A DNA stretch of 64,000 nt, taken from assembly GCF_009759665.1 (NCBI RefSeq), contig NZ_WQNE01000014.1, forward strand, positions 1-64,000, in the 5' to 3' direction. Below are positions 50,738 through 60,289 of the stretch, piece after piece. Numbering within the stretch: the stretch's first letter is position 1; the number at the start of each line of letters is the position of its first letter. The DNA comes from Bradyrhizobium cajani (GTDB lineage Bacteria > Pseudomonadota > Alphaproteobacteria > Rhizobiales > Xanthobacteraceae). The notes under the pieces were generated by a model. The model searched no databases. It worked only from the letters and a program-made list of their open reading frames with translations, and was not told where the DNA came from. The position numbers and the translations under genes are program-made.

Positions 50738-52030
50738 CTACTCCGCCGGCGTGAGCTGCTGCTGGCTCAGGCGTAGCGCGGCGGTCTCGCGCACGCGGAC
50801 ACGGGCGCGGCGCTTGCGCCACCAGATCACGACGCCGGTGACCGAGAGGGCCGCCACCACGAGTCCCATGATCGAGATCAGGATCCGTCCGAACAGCCCG
50901 ACGATGCGGCCCGAATGCAGCGGGAATTGCGCCTGCACGAAGATGTCGGCGGCAGTGCCGACCCACGGCAGCCGTTCGCCGATGGGGCGGCCATCCTCGC
51001 TGTCGTAATAGAGCTGCGCCGGGCCGACGCCGCCGGCGCCGTGATCGTCGCCCGGATGGAAGAAGGCGGCGGCATAGACGCCATGGGCGGGGCCGTAGCT
51101 GATCGCGCCGACCGGGGTGGTCCACCCTCGCCCCTTGCCGTCGGCTGCCGCGCGGGCGGCGATGTCGGCGAAGCCGACCTTGGGCTCGATGGGGTCGTCG
51201 AGGTCGCGATAGGGCCGCTGCTCATAGGGCGTCGGCGTATAGTTCGAGACCATCTTCATCAGCGGCGAGAACACCTCGAAATAGAGGTTCAGCGAGAACG
51301 CCGTGAAGGCGATGATGAACAGCACGCCCCAGGTCCACAGGCTGAAGGCGCGGTGGATGTCGAAATTGATCCGGTAGGCACTGCCCGAGGTCTTGATGGT
51401 CCAGGCCGGCGCCCAGCGCGCCCAGAAGCCGCGCTCGAGCTGGCGCGTGACTTGGGGCGCCCGCGCCGCCTTGGCGCGCCGCCGCGAGGGCAGCGTCAGA
51501 TAGAAGCCGACGAAGCAGTCGATAGTCCAGATGATGGCGATGATGCCGAGCACGCGCATGCCCCAGCGGTCGCTGCCCCAGAATTCCGGGATGTGCATCG
51601 TGTAGTGCAGCTTGTAGAGGAACGAGACGAAATTCTCCCGCGTCACCGGCCATACCGCGCCCCAATAGCGCCGGCCGAGCTCTGCGCCAGTGTTGGGATC
51701 GAGGAAGACCTGATTGTAGTCGAGGGCGTAACGCTTGCCGGTCGCGGGATCGATCCGCGGCATGATGAAGAACCACAGCGAATGGCCCTCCTCCGGCGTC
51801 ATGAAGAGATAGACGACGCGCGCGCGGGGATCGCGCTGCTCGATCATCTTGGCGAGCTCGATCGAGGGTATAGCCGGGCCCTTGCTGGTGACGTCGAACA
51901 AATGGCTGTTCAGGACATCGTCGATCTCATGATCCCAGGAGATGATCGCGCCAGTGATGCCGGAGAAGAACAGGAAGCCGGCCGTCAGCAGCCCCGCCCA
52001 GCGATGCAATCTGCCGAATATCGCTCTCAT
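50738..52030 (-). CDS. PepSY-TM family membrane protein (iron-related)
   Basis: This 430-residue inner-membrane protein starts LHRWAGLLTAGFLFFSGITG, the PepSY-TM signature, and has about four membrane helices (near 12-32, 155-178, 208-230 and 375-398). Conserved His residues in LHRW, LHYTMH and DIHRAF resemble haem- or metal-coordinating pairs. Proteins of this family are usually linked to TonB receptors and may reduce ferric siderophores. The receptor gene is 53 nt upstream on the same strand, which supports this role. Confidence 0.85.
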   Translation of the reverse strand: MRAIFGRLHRWAGLLTAGFLFFSGITGAIISWDHEIDDVLNSHLFDVTSKGPAIPSIELAKMIEQRDPRARVVYLFMTPEEGHSLWFFIMPRIDPATGKRYALDYNQVFLDPNTGAELGRRYWGAVWPVTRENFVSFLYKLHYTMHIPEFWGSDRWGMRVLGIIAIIWTIDCFVGFYLTLPSRRRAKAARAPQVTRQLERGFWARWAPAWTIKTSGSAYRINFDIHRAFSLWTWGVLFIIAFTAFSLNLYFEVFSPLMKMVSNYTPTPYEQRPYRDLDDPIEPKVGFADIAARAAADGKGRGWTTPVGAISYGPAHGVYAAAFFHPGDDHGAGGVGPAQLYYDSEDGRPIGERLPWVGTAADIFVQAQFPLHSGRIVGLFGRILISIMGLVVAALSVTGVVIWWRKRRARVRVRETAALRLSQQQLTPAE

Positions 52031-52083
52031 CGTCCTCGACTTTCATCAACCGGGCCCGGCCCCCCGTTGCCAGACCCATCACG

Positions 52084-54402
52084 TCACCAGCGATAGGTGA
52101 GCTTGCCGATCGCCTTGCGCCCTTCCGCGTAGAAGCAGCCCGACAGGCTGTAGCACGCAGCGACATAGCGCGTGTCGGCAAGGTTCGTCACGTTCAGCGA
52201 CAGGCGCCAATTGTCACGGGTGTAGGCCAGCAGCGCGTCCAGCACGGTCGACGATCCCACCTTGAACGTGTTGGCGTCATCGCCCCAGGTCGCGCCGACA
52301 TAGCGGATGCCGCCGCCGAATTGCAGGCCCGCCAGCGGCCCGTTCTGGAGCGTGTAGTCGCTCCACAGCGAGGCGCGGTTGAGCGGCACCGTGACCGGGG
52401 CCTTGCCGACATTCACCGGATCCTGGGTCACCATGGCATCGACATAGGCATAGGCCGCGCGCAGGTTCCAGCCGTCGGCGAGCGACATGGTGCCTTCGAG
52501 CTCGATGCCGCGGGATTTCACCTGGCCGGTCTGTTCTGCGAGATAGCTCGGCGGCGCATAGGTCACGACGTTGTCGCGCGTCAGGTCGAAGGCCGCGAAG
52601 GTGAACAGCGCGTTCCAGCCGAGCGGCTGGTACTTGACGCCGACCTCGTACTGGACGCCGGTCTCGGGATTGAGCAACTGCCCGGCCGGACCGGTCGCGA
52701 GCACCGGCAGGAACGACTCGGAATAGCTGAAATAGGGCGCGATGCCGTTGTCGAAATTATACATCACGGCAGCGCGGCCGGTGAAGGCCGACGCATCCTT
52801 CGAGACCGACCTATTGAAGGTGGGAAGGTTGCTGTCGACCTGCGTCGTCACGAAATCCTGGCGGCCGCCGAGCTGGAACGACAGCCGGCCGAGCCTGATC
52901 TGGTCCTGCGCGTAGAGGCCGACCTGGGACTGCTTGACGCCGGTGTTGTCGCTCATCGCGCCCATCGTCCAGTCGTAATTGTAGACGGGATTGAAGACGT
53001 TGATCTCGGGGGCCGAGGTCGAGACGCCAAAAGCGGTGTCGCGGAAGGAGGTGTTGCGATAGTCGATCCCGACCAGCGTGGTGTGGCTGAGAATGCCGGT
53101 GGTGAACTTGCCCTGGAGCTGATTGTCCACCGCAAAGGAGTTGATGTAGGAGTTGCTGTAGCTGCCGACGCGATTGAGCTGGCCCGCGGCTTCATCGGCG
53201 TATCCAGCGCCGTAGAACACCTTCTCCTCGTTGTGCTGATAGGCGTAGCGCAGGTTTTGCCGGAACGTGATGTTGTCGGTGAAATTGTGCGAGAGCTGGT
53301 AGCCGGCGGTCGCGATCTCGGTGTTGAACGCGTTGAAGCTCGGCACGCCCGCGAAGAACGAGACCGGGATGGTACGGCCGTTGTTCGGCCACACCGTGCC
53401 CGAGGCCGGCAGGAACTGGAGGCCCCACCCTGCCCGGTCCCTCTGGTAGTTGGCGAGCAAGGTGATGGTGGTGTCCTCGTTCGGCTTGAAGGTGACGGCG
53501 GGCGCAATGAAGACGCGGTTGTCCTTGGTGAAGTCGACCTGGGTCTCGCCGTCGCGGACCACGCCGGTGAGGCGCCACAGCACGGTGCCTTCCTTGTTGG
53601 CGGGGCCGCCCATGTCGAACTGGCCCTGATAGCGGTTGAAGCTGCCGCCCGAGATCGAGACCTCGCCGAACTGCTGCGCGGTCGGCAGCTTGGTCACGTA
53701 GTTGAGGATGCCGCCGGTGCCGCTGCCGCCATACATCGCCGAGGACGGTCCTTTCAGCACCTCCAGGCGCTCTGCGCCGTAGGGATCGAGGCCGTTGAAA
53801 TGCACGTAGTTGCTGGAGGGAATCCGCAAGCCGTCGACATAGAGGCCGGTCATGGTCGTGTCGAAGCCGCGGATCTGGAGGGCTCCGAAGCGGGTGTCGG
53901 AGCCGCCATTGACGTCGCCGCTGACGCCGGCGGTGTAGCGCAGTGCCTCGCCGATCGAGACCGCGCCCTGGTTCCTGACCTGGTCGGTGGTGACGACGGA
54001 CACCGACTGCGGCGTTTCGATCAGCGGCGTATCCGTCTTGGTGGCGGTGCCGCTCCTGGTGGCGACGAAGCCGCGCACCGGCCCATTGGCGCGTTCGCCC
54101 GTCGCGCCATTCGATGATGCCGACTGAGTTGGAGCGCCTTGCTGCGCCGGAGAACGACGATTGGCGCGCAAGGTGCGCGTCGTCGCCCTTCGCGACGAAG
54201 CAATCGCCGCAGGACGGGCGCGCTGACCGGGCGCTTCCACGGTCACAGCGGGAATCTGCGTCTGCGCCTGCACGGGACTGAAGGGAACGCCGAGAGCAAA
54301 CGTGCAGACAGCCCCGAGGAAAAGCACCTGAATCTGTCGGCGACGCGTGTCGGAACGCGAAGGAAGCTGGAAGTCGGTCACGTTTGTCGGGGCCTCACGC
54401 AC
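52084..54402 (-). CDS. TonB-dependent siderophore receptor
   Basis: This 772-residue outer-membrane receptor has a signal peptide ending near VQAQ (about 47) and a TonB box AVTVEA at 52-57. A Pro/Arg/Ser linker (to about 115) leads to the plug domain: LIETPQSVSVVTTDQVRNQG, YTAGVSGDVNGGSDTRFGAL and RLEVLKGPSSAMYGGSGTGG. The beta-barrel follows to a C-terminal Trp (LTYRW), typical of outer-membrane barrels. It resembles FhuA/FpvA-type ferric siderophore receptors; the siderophore is not known. The start is a GTG. Iron-responsive control is likely but no perfect Irr or Fur box is seen. Confidence 0.92.
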   Translation of the reverse strand: MREAPTNVTDFQLPSRSDTRRRQIQVLFLGAVCTFALGVPFSPVQAQTQIPAVTVEAPGQRARPAAIASSRRATTRTLRANRRSPAQQGAPTQSASSNGATGERANGPVRGFVATRSGTATKTDTPLIETPQSVSVVTTDQVRNQGAVSIGEALRYTAGVSGDVNGGSDTRFGALQIRGFDTTMTGLYVDGLRIPSSNYVHFNGLDPYGAERLEVLKGPSSAMYGGSGTGGILNYVTKLPTAQQFGEVSISGGSFNRYQGQFDMGGPANKEGTVLWRLTGVVRDGETQVDFTKDNRVFIAPAVTFKPNEDTTITLLANYQRDRAGWGLQFLPASGTVWPNNGRTIPVSFFAGVPSFNAFNTEIATAGYQLSHNFTDNITFRQNLRYAYQHNEEKVFYGAGYADEAAGQLNRVGSYSNSYINSFAVDNQLQGKFTTGILSHTTLVGIDYRNTSFRDTAFGVSTSAPEINVFNPVYNYDWTMGAMSDNTGVKQSQVGLYAQDQIRLGRLSFQLGGRQDFVTTQVDSNLPTFNRSVSKDASAFTGRAAVMYNFDNGIAPYFSYSESFLPVLATGPAGQLLNPETGVQYEVGVKYQPLGWNALFTFAAFDLTRDNVVTYAPPSYLAEQTGQVKSRGIELEGTMSLADGWNLRAAYAYVDAMVTQDPVNVGKAPVTVPLNRASLWSDYTLQNGPLAGLQFGGGIRYVGATWGDDANTFKVGSSTVLDALLAYTRDNWRLSLNVTNLADTRYVAACYSLSGCFYAEGRKAIGKLTYRW

Positions 54403-54571
54403 TGCCGGCTTCGCCGGTATCGTTCTTGAAGCCCCGCCCTAACCCAGGCGATTTCGGAGTGCGATAGGAACAGTGTTAGAATTTCTCCAGACGTGTGCGC
54501 AGCTTGTGCGACGAATGCGCTCACCTGTGTCTGTCAGCGGCGCGATCGGGACGAGACCCTTGCCGATCGGC

Positions 54572-55552
54572 TCACGGCCAGTCGGCAAAGTTCAGCATCG
54601 GCCTTGATCGTCCCGCCCTCGCGCGAGCAGCAACGCGTCGCCGCCACATGCCGGGCGCCTCGCCGGTGTGCTTGCGGAAGAAGCGGCTGAAATACGCGGT
54701 GTCCTTGAAGCCGAGCGCGAAGGCGACCTGCTTGACGGCGGCGGTGCCCGCCTCCAACCGCGTCGCGGCTTCCTTGACGACGCGCTGCTGGATCAACTCG
54801 CTCGGCGACCGCTGGAGTTCGCGGCTGCACAGCGAGTGCAGGCGGTCCGCCGTTATGCCGAGCAGATTGGCGTAGTCGCTGACGCGCAGGTGCTGGTGAT
54901 ATCGTTCCTCGAGCAGCCGGCGAAAGCGGCTCAGGATCTCGGCACTGCTGCCCTGCTCATCCTGATCGTTGTTGGCGGCAAAGAGGCGCCAGAAGCGCAG
55001 CACACACAGCGTTAGCTCGGCGGACATGATCGACCCTGCACCGCTGCGCGTCGGCGATGCGATCTCGCTTGCGATTGCTCCGATCGAGCGTGACATCGTC
55101 GTCACGAGGTCGGGCTCGACCGGCAATGTCATGATGCCTGCGGCGCCTTCGAGAGCCAGATAGGCCGGCTCGGCCGAGGGCGGCAAGAAGCGGTGCCACA
55201 CGCCGGTGCGCAATTGCAAGAGTTCGGCAGTCGCCCCCGCCGATATCTCCAGATACTCGGCCGATCCCGCCGGCAGCCAGATCAGGGCGGGCCCCGTCAA
55301 TACAATCGCCTGACCGGCCTGGCGGACCTCGGCGGCGGAGTTGCGGTGAAGGCAGAGCAGGTGGATGAACGGTCGCGCCGCCTTCGACACCAGCATCCAG
55401 CGTCTCGCAACATAGTGCGATCCGATCAGCGCAGCGCCGACCGGTGCGGATCCCCCCGGTGCGGCCGTCGAGGGCGGATTGGCGCCCGCGACCGCTCGAC
55501 GCACCCGACCCGTACGACCGGAAACGTCCAATCTTTCCCCGGATTTGTCCAT
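54572..55552 (-). CDS. AraC family transcriptional regulator
   Basis: This 326-residue regulator has an N-terminal effector domain and a C-terminal AraC DNA-binding domain (about 215-310). The second half reads HLRVSDYANLLGITADRLHS, then RVVKEAATRLEAG and VKQVAFALGFKDTAYFSRFF, the two helix-turn-helix units. The start MDKSGER at 55552 was chosen; the frame runs on upstream but antisense to the importer gene. It is divergent from the importer/aldehyde dehydrogenase operon and so is its likely regulator. E. coli FeaR, also AraC-type, controls amine oxidase and aldehyde dehydrogenase genes, a parallel to this locus. Confidence 0.88.
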   Translation of the reverse strand: MDKSGERLDVSGRTGRVRRAVAGANPPSTAAPGGSAPVGAALIGSHYVARRWMLVSKAARPFIHLLCLHRNSAAEVRQAGQAIVLTGPALIWLPAGSAEYLEISAGATAELLQLRTGVWHRFLPPSAEPAYLALEGAAGIMTLPVEPDLVTTMSRSIGAIASEIASPTRSGAGSIMSAELTLCVLRFWRLFAANNDQDEQGSSAEILSRFRRLLEERYHQHLRVSDYANLLGITADRLHSLCSRELQRSPSELIQQRVVKEAATRLEAGTAAVKQVAFALGFKDTAYFSRFFRKHTGEAPGMWRRRVAARARAGRSRPMLNFADWP

Positions 55553-55702
55553 TGTGCGAACAAAACCGAGAGTGCTTGCTAGGTCAAGTCCCGGTCGCGG
55601 CGGGCTTCCGAGCGGCGCCGAAAGAAATCGGGACGATAGGGAAACGACCCAACTTTCATCGTTGCGAACAATCGCTTGAGTGAAACACGAGGGAGGATCG
55701 AC

Positions 55703-56923
55703 ATGTTTTCGGCGAACCGTCGAACGTTGCTGCGCGCCACTGGCCTGGTGGCTTTCGCCACGGCGCTGGGGACCTTTGCGTCCGCAGCCGATGCGCAGGA
55801 GAAGATCCGGATCGGCTATGCCATTTCCAAGACCGGGCCCTATGCCGGCGGCGCCGGCATCACCACCCTGCCGAACTACGAGCTGTGGGTGAAGGACGTG
55901 AACGCCGCCGGCGGCATCAAGCTCGGCGACAAGAAGCTGCCGATCGAAGTCGTCGAATACGACGATCGCAGCAGCTCGGAGGAAGCGGTCAAGGCGATCG
56001 AGCGCCTCGCCAACCAGGACAAGGTCGATTTCATCCTTTCGCCCTGGAGTACGGGCCTCAATCTCGCGGTCGGCCCAACGCTGAACCGTCTCGGCTATCC
56101 GCACCTCGCGGTCACCTCGGTGACCGACAAGGCGCCGGAGCTGGCCAAGCGCTGGTCGAACGCGACGTTCTGGCTCGGCACGTCGGCGCAGATCTCCGAG
56201 GCGCTCGCCGATCTGCTCGGTAAGCTGAAGAGCGACGGCAAGATTGGCGCGCGCATCGCGATGGTCAGCATCGCCGATCAGTTCGGCATCGAACTGTCCG
56301 CCGCCGGCCGCGAGGCCTTCAAGAAGCACGGCTTCACGCTCACTTACGACAAGACCTATCCCATGGGAACACAGGACCTTCAGCCGCTGCTGAAGGACGC
56401 GGTCGCGTCCACCCCGGATGCGTTCGTCGCTTTCAGCTATCCGCCGGATACGATCGCGCTGACCGAGCAGGCGCAGCTCTTGAAGTTCAACCCGAAGGTT
56501 TTTTACGTCGGCGTCGGTACAGCTTTCCCGCTCTACAAAGGCAAGTTCGCCGCCAACAGCGACGGCGTGATGGGGATCGGCGGCTGGAATGCGGACTCGC
56601 CGCAGCTCAAGGAGTATCTCGCGCGCCACAAGGCCGCGACCGGCAAGGAGCCCGATCGCTGGGCGAGTTCGATCACCTATGCGAGCCTCCAGGTGCTCCA
56701 GCAGGCCATCGAGAAGGTCGGCAAGGTGGACCGCGCTGCGGTCGCAGCCGAGATACGTTCGGGCACGTTCGACACCATCATCGGCAAGATCAAGCTGAAG
56801 GACGGATTGCTGCAGGAAGTCTGGGGCGTCGGCCAGTGGCAGAACGGCGAGTTCTATGCCCTCGCTCCCGCCTCGCTTCCGGGCGCGCGTGCGCCGGTCG
56901 TGCCGAAGCCGCAGTGGCAGTAA
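55703..56923 (+). CDS. Branched-chain amino acid-type ABC transporter binding protein
   Basis: This 406-residue periplasmic protein starts with a twin-arginine-like signal (SANRRTLLRATGLVAFA, end near ADAQ). The Leu/Ile/Val-binding family pattern follows: IRIGYAISKTGPYAGGAGI, VEYDDRSSSEEAVKAIERL and a DAFVAFSYPPDT segment. Family members bind amino acids, aromatic acids, amides or amines. The neighbours suggest an amine or amide here. GGGAGG precedes the ATG at 55703. Confidence 0.9.
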   Translation: MFSANRRTLLRATGLVAFATALGTFASAADAQEKIRIGYAISKTGPYAGGAGITTLPNYELWVKDVNAAGGIKLGDKKLPIEVVEYDDRSSSEEAVKAIERLANQDKVDFILSPWSTGLNLAVGPTLNRLGYPHLAVTSVTDKAPELAKRWSNATFWLGTSAQISEALADLLGKLKSDGKIGARIAMVSIADQFGIELSAAGREAFKKHGFTLTYDKTYPMGTQDLQPLLKDAVASTPDAFVAFSYPPDTIALTEQAQLLKFNPKVFYVGVGTAFPLYKGKFAANSDGVMGIGGWNADSPQLKEYLARHKAATGKEPDRWASSITYASLQVLQQAIEKVGKVDRAAVAAEIRSGTFDTIIGKIKLKDGLLQEVWGVGQWQNGEFYALAPASLPGARAPVVPKPQWQ

Positions 56924-56983
56924 GGCTGGCCGGCAGGCCTTGCACTGTGAGGCCTGCCCGCCGCCCGCTCTAGAGGACGATTG

Positions 56984-57859
56984 ATGCTGCTTGTCGACAT
57001 CATCCTGCCGGGCCTCGTGCTCGGCGGCATGTACGCGCTGATCGCGCTCGGGCTGACTCTGCAATATGGCGTGGCGCGGATCATGAACCTGTCCTATGGC
57101 GAGTCGCTGGTCGCGGCGGCCTTCGGCGCGCTTTCGCTCTACAGCGGGCTTGGGCTGAGCCCGCTCGTCGCGCTCTTGCTGGCCGTGCCGGTCGCGATGA
57201 TGCTGAACTGGCTGCTCTATCGCTTCCTGCTGGAACGGCTGATGCGGCGCGGCAAGGACCGGGGCGCGCAGGAGATCGACAGTATCCTCGTCACCTTCGG
57301 CGTGTTGTTCGTGATCCAGGGCGCCATGCTGGTCGCCTTCGGCGGCCAGTATTACAGCTACAGCTATCTCTCCATTCCCCTGACGATTCTTGGATCGACC
57401 CTTGCGGTCAATCGCCTCGTCGCGCTGCTGTTCGCAGCATTGGTCGGCGGTGCCGTGTATCTTGCCCTCACCCGCACGCGGATCGGCACAGCGGTCCGTG
57501 CCATCGCAGTGGACGCGACTGCCGCGCGCCTTGTCGGGATCGACGTGGCGGCTCTGTCGGGGCTGGCTTTTGCCTTCGGCGGCGGCTTGGTGGCGGTCGG
57601 CGGCGTGCTCGTCAGCATGTTTCTCACCTTCAATGCGGCGATGGGCGTGGTCTTCACCATGAAGGCGCTGGTCGTCGTCATCATGGGCGGTGTCGGCAAT
57701 GTCATGGGCGCGCTGGTCGCGGGGTTGCTGCTCGGCGTGGTCGAAACCGCGGTGGCCCGGCTGGTCGATCCGGGCCTGACGCTGGCTGCGACTTATGCGT
57801 TGTTTCTCGGCGTGCTCCTGATCAAGCCGACCGGCCTGTTCGGGAGAGCCGCGTCATGA
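56984..57859 (+). CDS. Branched-chain amino acid-type ABC permease (LivH-like)
   Basis: This 291-residue permease starts LLVDIILPGLVLGGMYALIA and shows the LivH pattern IALGLTLQYGVARIMNLSYG. The C-terminal half has the coupling loop RAIAVDATAARLVGID and GGVGNVMGALVAGLLLG. About eight membrane helices are expected. GAGG precedes the ATG at 56984. Its stop overlaps the next gene by 4 nt. Confidence 0.92.
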   Translation: MLLVDIILPGLVLGGMYALIALGLTLQYGVARIMNLSYGESLVAAAFGALSLYSGLGLSPLVALLLAVPVAMMLNWLLYRFLLERLMRRGKDRGAQEIDSILVTFGVLFVIQGAMLVAFGGQYYSYSYLSIPLTILGSTLAVNRLVALLFAALVGGAVYLALTRTRIGTAVRAIAVDATAARLVGIDVAALSGLAFAFGGGLVAVGGVLVSMFLTFNAAMGVVFTMKALVVVIMGGVGNVMGALVAGLLLGVVETAVARLVDPGLTLAATYALFLGVLLIKPTGLFGRAAS

Positions 57860-59538
57860 CGATGCTCGTCCGCACATCGCTGTGGTGCGCCGGCCTCGCC
57901 CTGGCCGTGGCGATCGTCGCCTATCCGCTTTATGCCAACGGCTATTATCTCGCACTCGGCATAAGCGTTCTCTATTTCACGATCCTGGCGACCGCCTGGG
58001 CGATGTTCTCAGGTCCCACCCGCTACATCTCGCTTGCGACGGTCGCCTTCTTCGGCCTCGGAGCCTACACGGCTGCCGTGCTTGGGGAGACGACGCCCTG
58101 GCCGGTCGTGCTGCTGGCCGCGGCCGGCGTGGGCGCGGTGACCGCCGCCATCACCGGGCTTTCCACCCTCCGCCTCTCCGGCATCTATTTCGTGATCTTC
58201 TCCTTCGGGCTCGCCGAGCTCATCCGGCAACTCGTGATCTGGTACGAGGTCAACATCCACAAGTCCGTCGGCCGCTATCTGTTCAGCGCCGTAACGCAGG
58301 ACATCCTGTACTGGCAGCTCCTTGGGCTGACCGCGCTCGTCTTTCTCGTGGGATGGCTGCTCGGGCGCTCACGCTACGGGCTGGCGCTCCGCGCCATAGG
58401 CGCCGACGAAACCGCCGCCAGCCATTCCGGCATCGACGCCACGCGGGTCAAGCTCGGCGTATTCATTCTCAGCGCGACATTCATGGCGATGACCGGCGCG
58501 GTGATGGCGCCGCGCTGGACCTATATCGATCCCGCGATCGCCTTCAATCCGACGATCTCGTTCCAGGTCGTGATCATGGCCTTGCTGGGCGGCGCAGGCT
58601 CGCTGTTCGGGCCCGTGCTGGGCGTCATTCCGCTGGTCTTGCTGTTCGAGGTGCTGACCGCGACCCTCCCCAACCATTTCAGCATCGTGCTCGGCATCAT
58701 CTTCGTGCTCATCGTCATGGTGCTGCCGAATGGCGTGATCGGCCTGTTCGGAGCCGGACGCCGCCACGTCCCAGCGGGTGCTCCCGCCGCGGCGTTCGCC
58801 CGCACGATGGACGATGCGCCGCTCCTCGCCGTCGAAGGCGTCAGCAAGTCCTTCAGCGGATTGCGCGCGGTCGATGGCGTCAGCTTCACGGTCGCGCCGG
58901 GCGAGATCATCGGCATCATCGGCCCCAACGGCTCCGGCAAGACGACGCTGTTGAATACGCTGTCCGGCGCCTTGCGGCCCTCGTCGGGCACGATCCGGTT
59001 CGGTGGCACCGTCCTCACCGGCCTGCGCGCGCACCAGATCGCGCGCCTTGGTCTTGCCCGCACTTTCCAGCTGGTGCGCGTGATGCCGGACCTCACGGTT
59101 GCCGAGAACGTCGCTACCGCTCGCCTGTTCTCCGCACCCGCCTCATCGAGCGGTTCGGACACGACGGGACGCGAGCTGCTCGACCTGGTCGGGCTTGGCG
59201 CAATGCACGACGCGCCCGCGCGCGAATTGACCTATATCGACCAGAAGCGGCTGGAGCTTGCCCGCGCGCTTGCGCTTCGGCCGCACCTTATGCTGCTCGA
59301 CGAATGGCTGGCGGGCCTCAATCCGAGCGAGCTCGAAACGGGTATCGCGCTGATCGCGAAACTGCGCGAGCGCGGCCTGACCATCATCATGGTCGAGCAT
59401 GTCATGGATGCGATCCGGGCGCTCTGCGGCCATTGCATCGTCATGAACGCCGGCAGCGTGATCGCGCGCGGAGCGCCCGACGAGGTGCTGTCCGATCCCA
59501 AGGTCGTCGCTGCCTATCTCGGAGGTGACGATGCTTGA
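57856..59538 (+). CDS. Fused ABC permease-ATPase (LivM-LivG)
   Basis: This 560-residue protein joins a LivM permease (about 1-305; LSGIYFVIFSFGLAELIRQL, RAIGADETAASHSGI) to a LivG ATPase (about 325-560). The ATPase has Walker A GPNGSGKTT at 356-364, signature ELTYIDQKRLELARALA and Walker B LMLLDEWLAGLNP. The signature departs from LSxGQ (TYIDQ), but LivG proteins commonly read LSYGxQ, so it may still be active. The proline after the Walker-B Glu is replaced by Trp. The frame is continuous and the linker carries no stop. It overlaps both flanking genes. Confidence 0.92.
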   Translation: MTMLVRTSLWCAGLALAVAIVAYPLYANGYYLALGISVLYFTILATAWAMFSGPTRYISLATVAFFGLGAYTAAVLGETTPWPVVLLAAAGVGAVTAAITGLSTLRLSGIYFVIFSFGLAELIRQLVIWYEVNIHKSVGRYLFSAVTQDILYWQLLGLTALVFLVGWLLGRSRYGLALRAIGADETAASHSGIDATRVKLGVFILSATFMAMTGAVMAPRWTYIDPAIAFNPTISFQVVIMALLGGAGSLFGPVLGVIPLVLLFEVLTATLPNHFSIVLGIIFVLIVMVLPNGVIGLFGAGRRHVPAGAPAAAFARTMDDAPLLAVEGVSKSFSGLRAVDGVSFTVAPGEIIGIIGPNGSGKTTLLNTLSGALRPSSGTIRFGGTVLTGLRAHQIARLGLARTFQLVRVMPDLTVAENVATARLFSAPASSSGSDTTGRELLDLVGLGAMHDAPARELTYIDQKRLELARALALRPHLMLLDEWLAGLNPSELETGIALIAKLRERGLTIIMVEHVMDAIRALCGHCIVMNAGSVIARGAPDEVLSDPKVVAAYLGGDDA

Positions 59539-60262
59539 GGTCGCCGCCCTCTCCCATTTCTACGGCAAGCATCAGGCGCTGGCCGACGTCACGCTCGGCA
59601 TCGCCCAGGGCGAGATCGTCGCGATCCTCGGCGCCAACGGCGCCGGCAAGTCGACCTTGCTCAAGAGCATCGCCGGCCTGATCAAGCCAGCCCCGGGGGC
59701 GACCATCCGGTTCGAGGGGCAAGATATCGGCGAGTTGCCGGCTCATCTGATCGTGGAGCGCGGCATCGCCCTGGTACCGGAAGGACGCGGCGTGTTTGGT
59801 GACCTGACCGTCGCCGAGAACTTGCAGCTTGGCGCCTACCCAGCCCGTGCCCGCGCCGGCGAAGCGGAGCGGCTCGCGAAAACCCAGGAACTCTTCCCGC
59901 GCCTGGCCGAGCGCCTGACCCAGGCCGTTCGCACCATGAGCGGCGGCGAGCAGCAGATGGTCGCGATCGGCCGCGCCCTGATGTCGAACCCGCGGCTCCT
60001 TCTGCTCGACGAGCCTTCGCTCGGGCTGTCTCCCCTGCTCAGTCGCGAGGTCTTTCGCGCGCTGACGCAGATACGCGCCAGTGGCGTCGGCGTGCTGCTG
60101 GTCGAGCAGAATGCCCGGGCAAGCCTCGACATCGCCGACCGGGTCTATCTGATCGAGTCCGGCCGCAACGCGGGCAGCGGGCTGGCCAGCGCGATGAAAA
60201 ACGATCCCGAGATCCAGCGTGCCTATCTCGGCAAGGCGCGCGCCGCATCACCCCCGCAATAA
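59531..60262 (+). CDS. livF: Branched-chain amino acid-type ABC ATPase (LivF-like)
   Basis: This 243-residue ATPase has Walker A GANGAGKST, VPEGRGVFGDLTVAENLQLG (the LivF Q-loop side), signature MSGGEQQMVAIGRALM and Walker B LLLLDEPSLGLSP. GGAGG precedes the ATG at 59531, inside the end of the previous gene. It completes the importer with the LivH-like permease and the fused LivM-LivG. Confidence 0.92.
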   Translation: MLEVAALSHFYGKHQALADVTLGIAQGEIVAILGANGAGKSTLLKSIAGLIKPAPGATIRFEGQDIGELPAHLIVERGIALVPEGRGVFGDLTVAENLQLGAYPARARAGEAERLAKTQELFPRLAERLTQAVRTMSGGEQQMVAIGRALMSNPRLLLLDEPSLGLSPLLSREVFRALTQIRASGVGVLLVEQNARASLDIADRVYLIESGRNAGSGLASAMKNDPEIQRAYLGKARAASPPQ

Positions 60263-60289
60263 TCACCCCGGCAACCCACGGAGGGCTCC

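Noticed and set aside
55553..57064. Long N-terminal extension of the AraC regulator frame
   Set aside because: It runs antisense to the binding-protein gene; the regulator starts naturally at MDKSGER.
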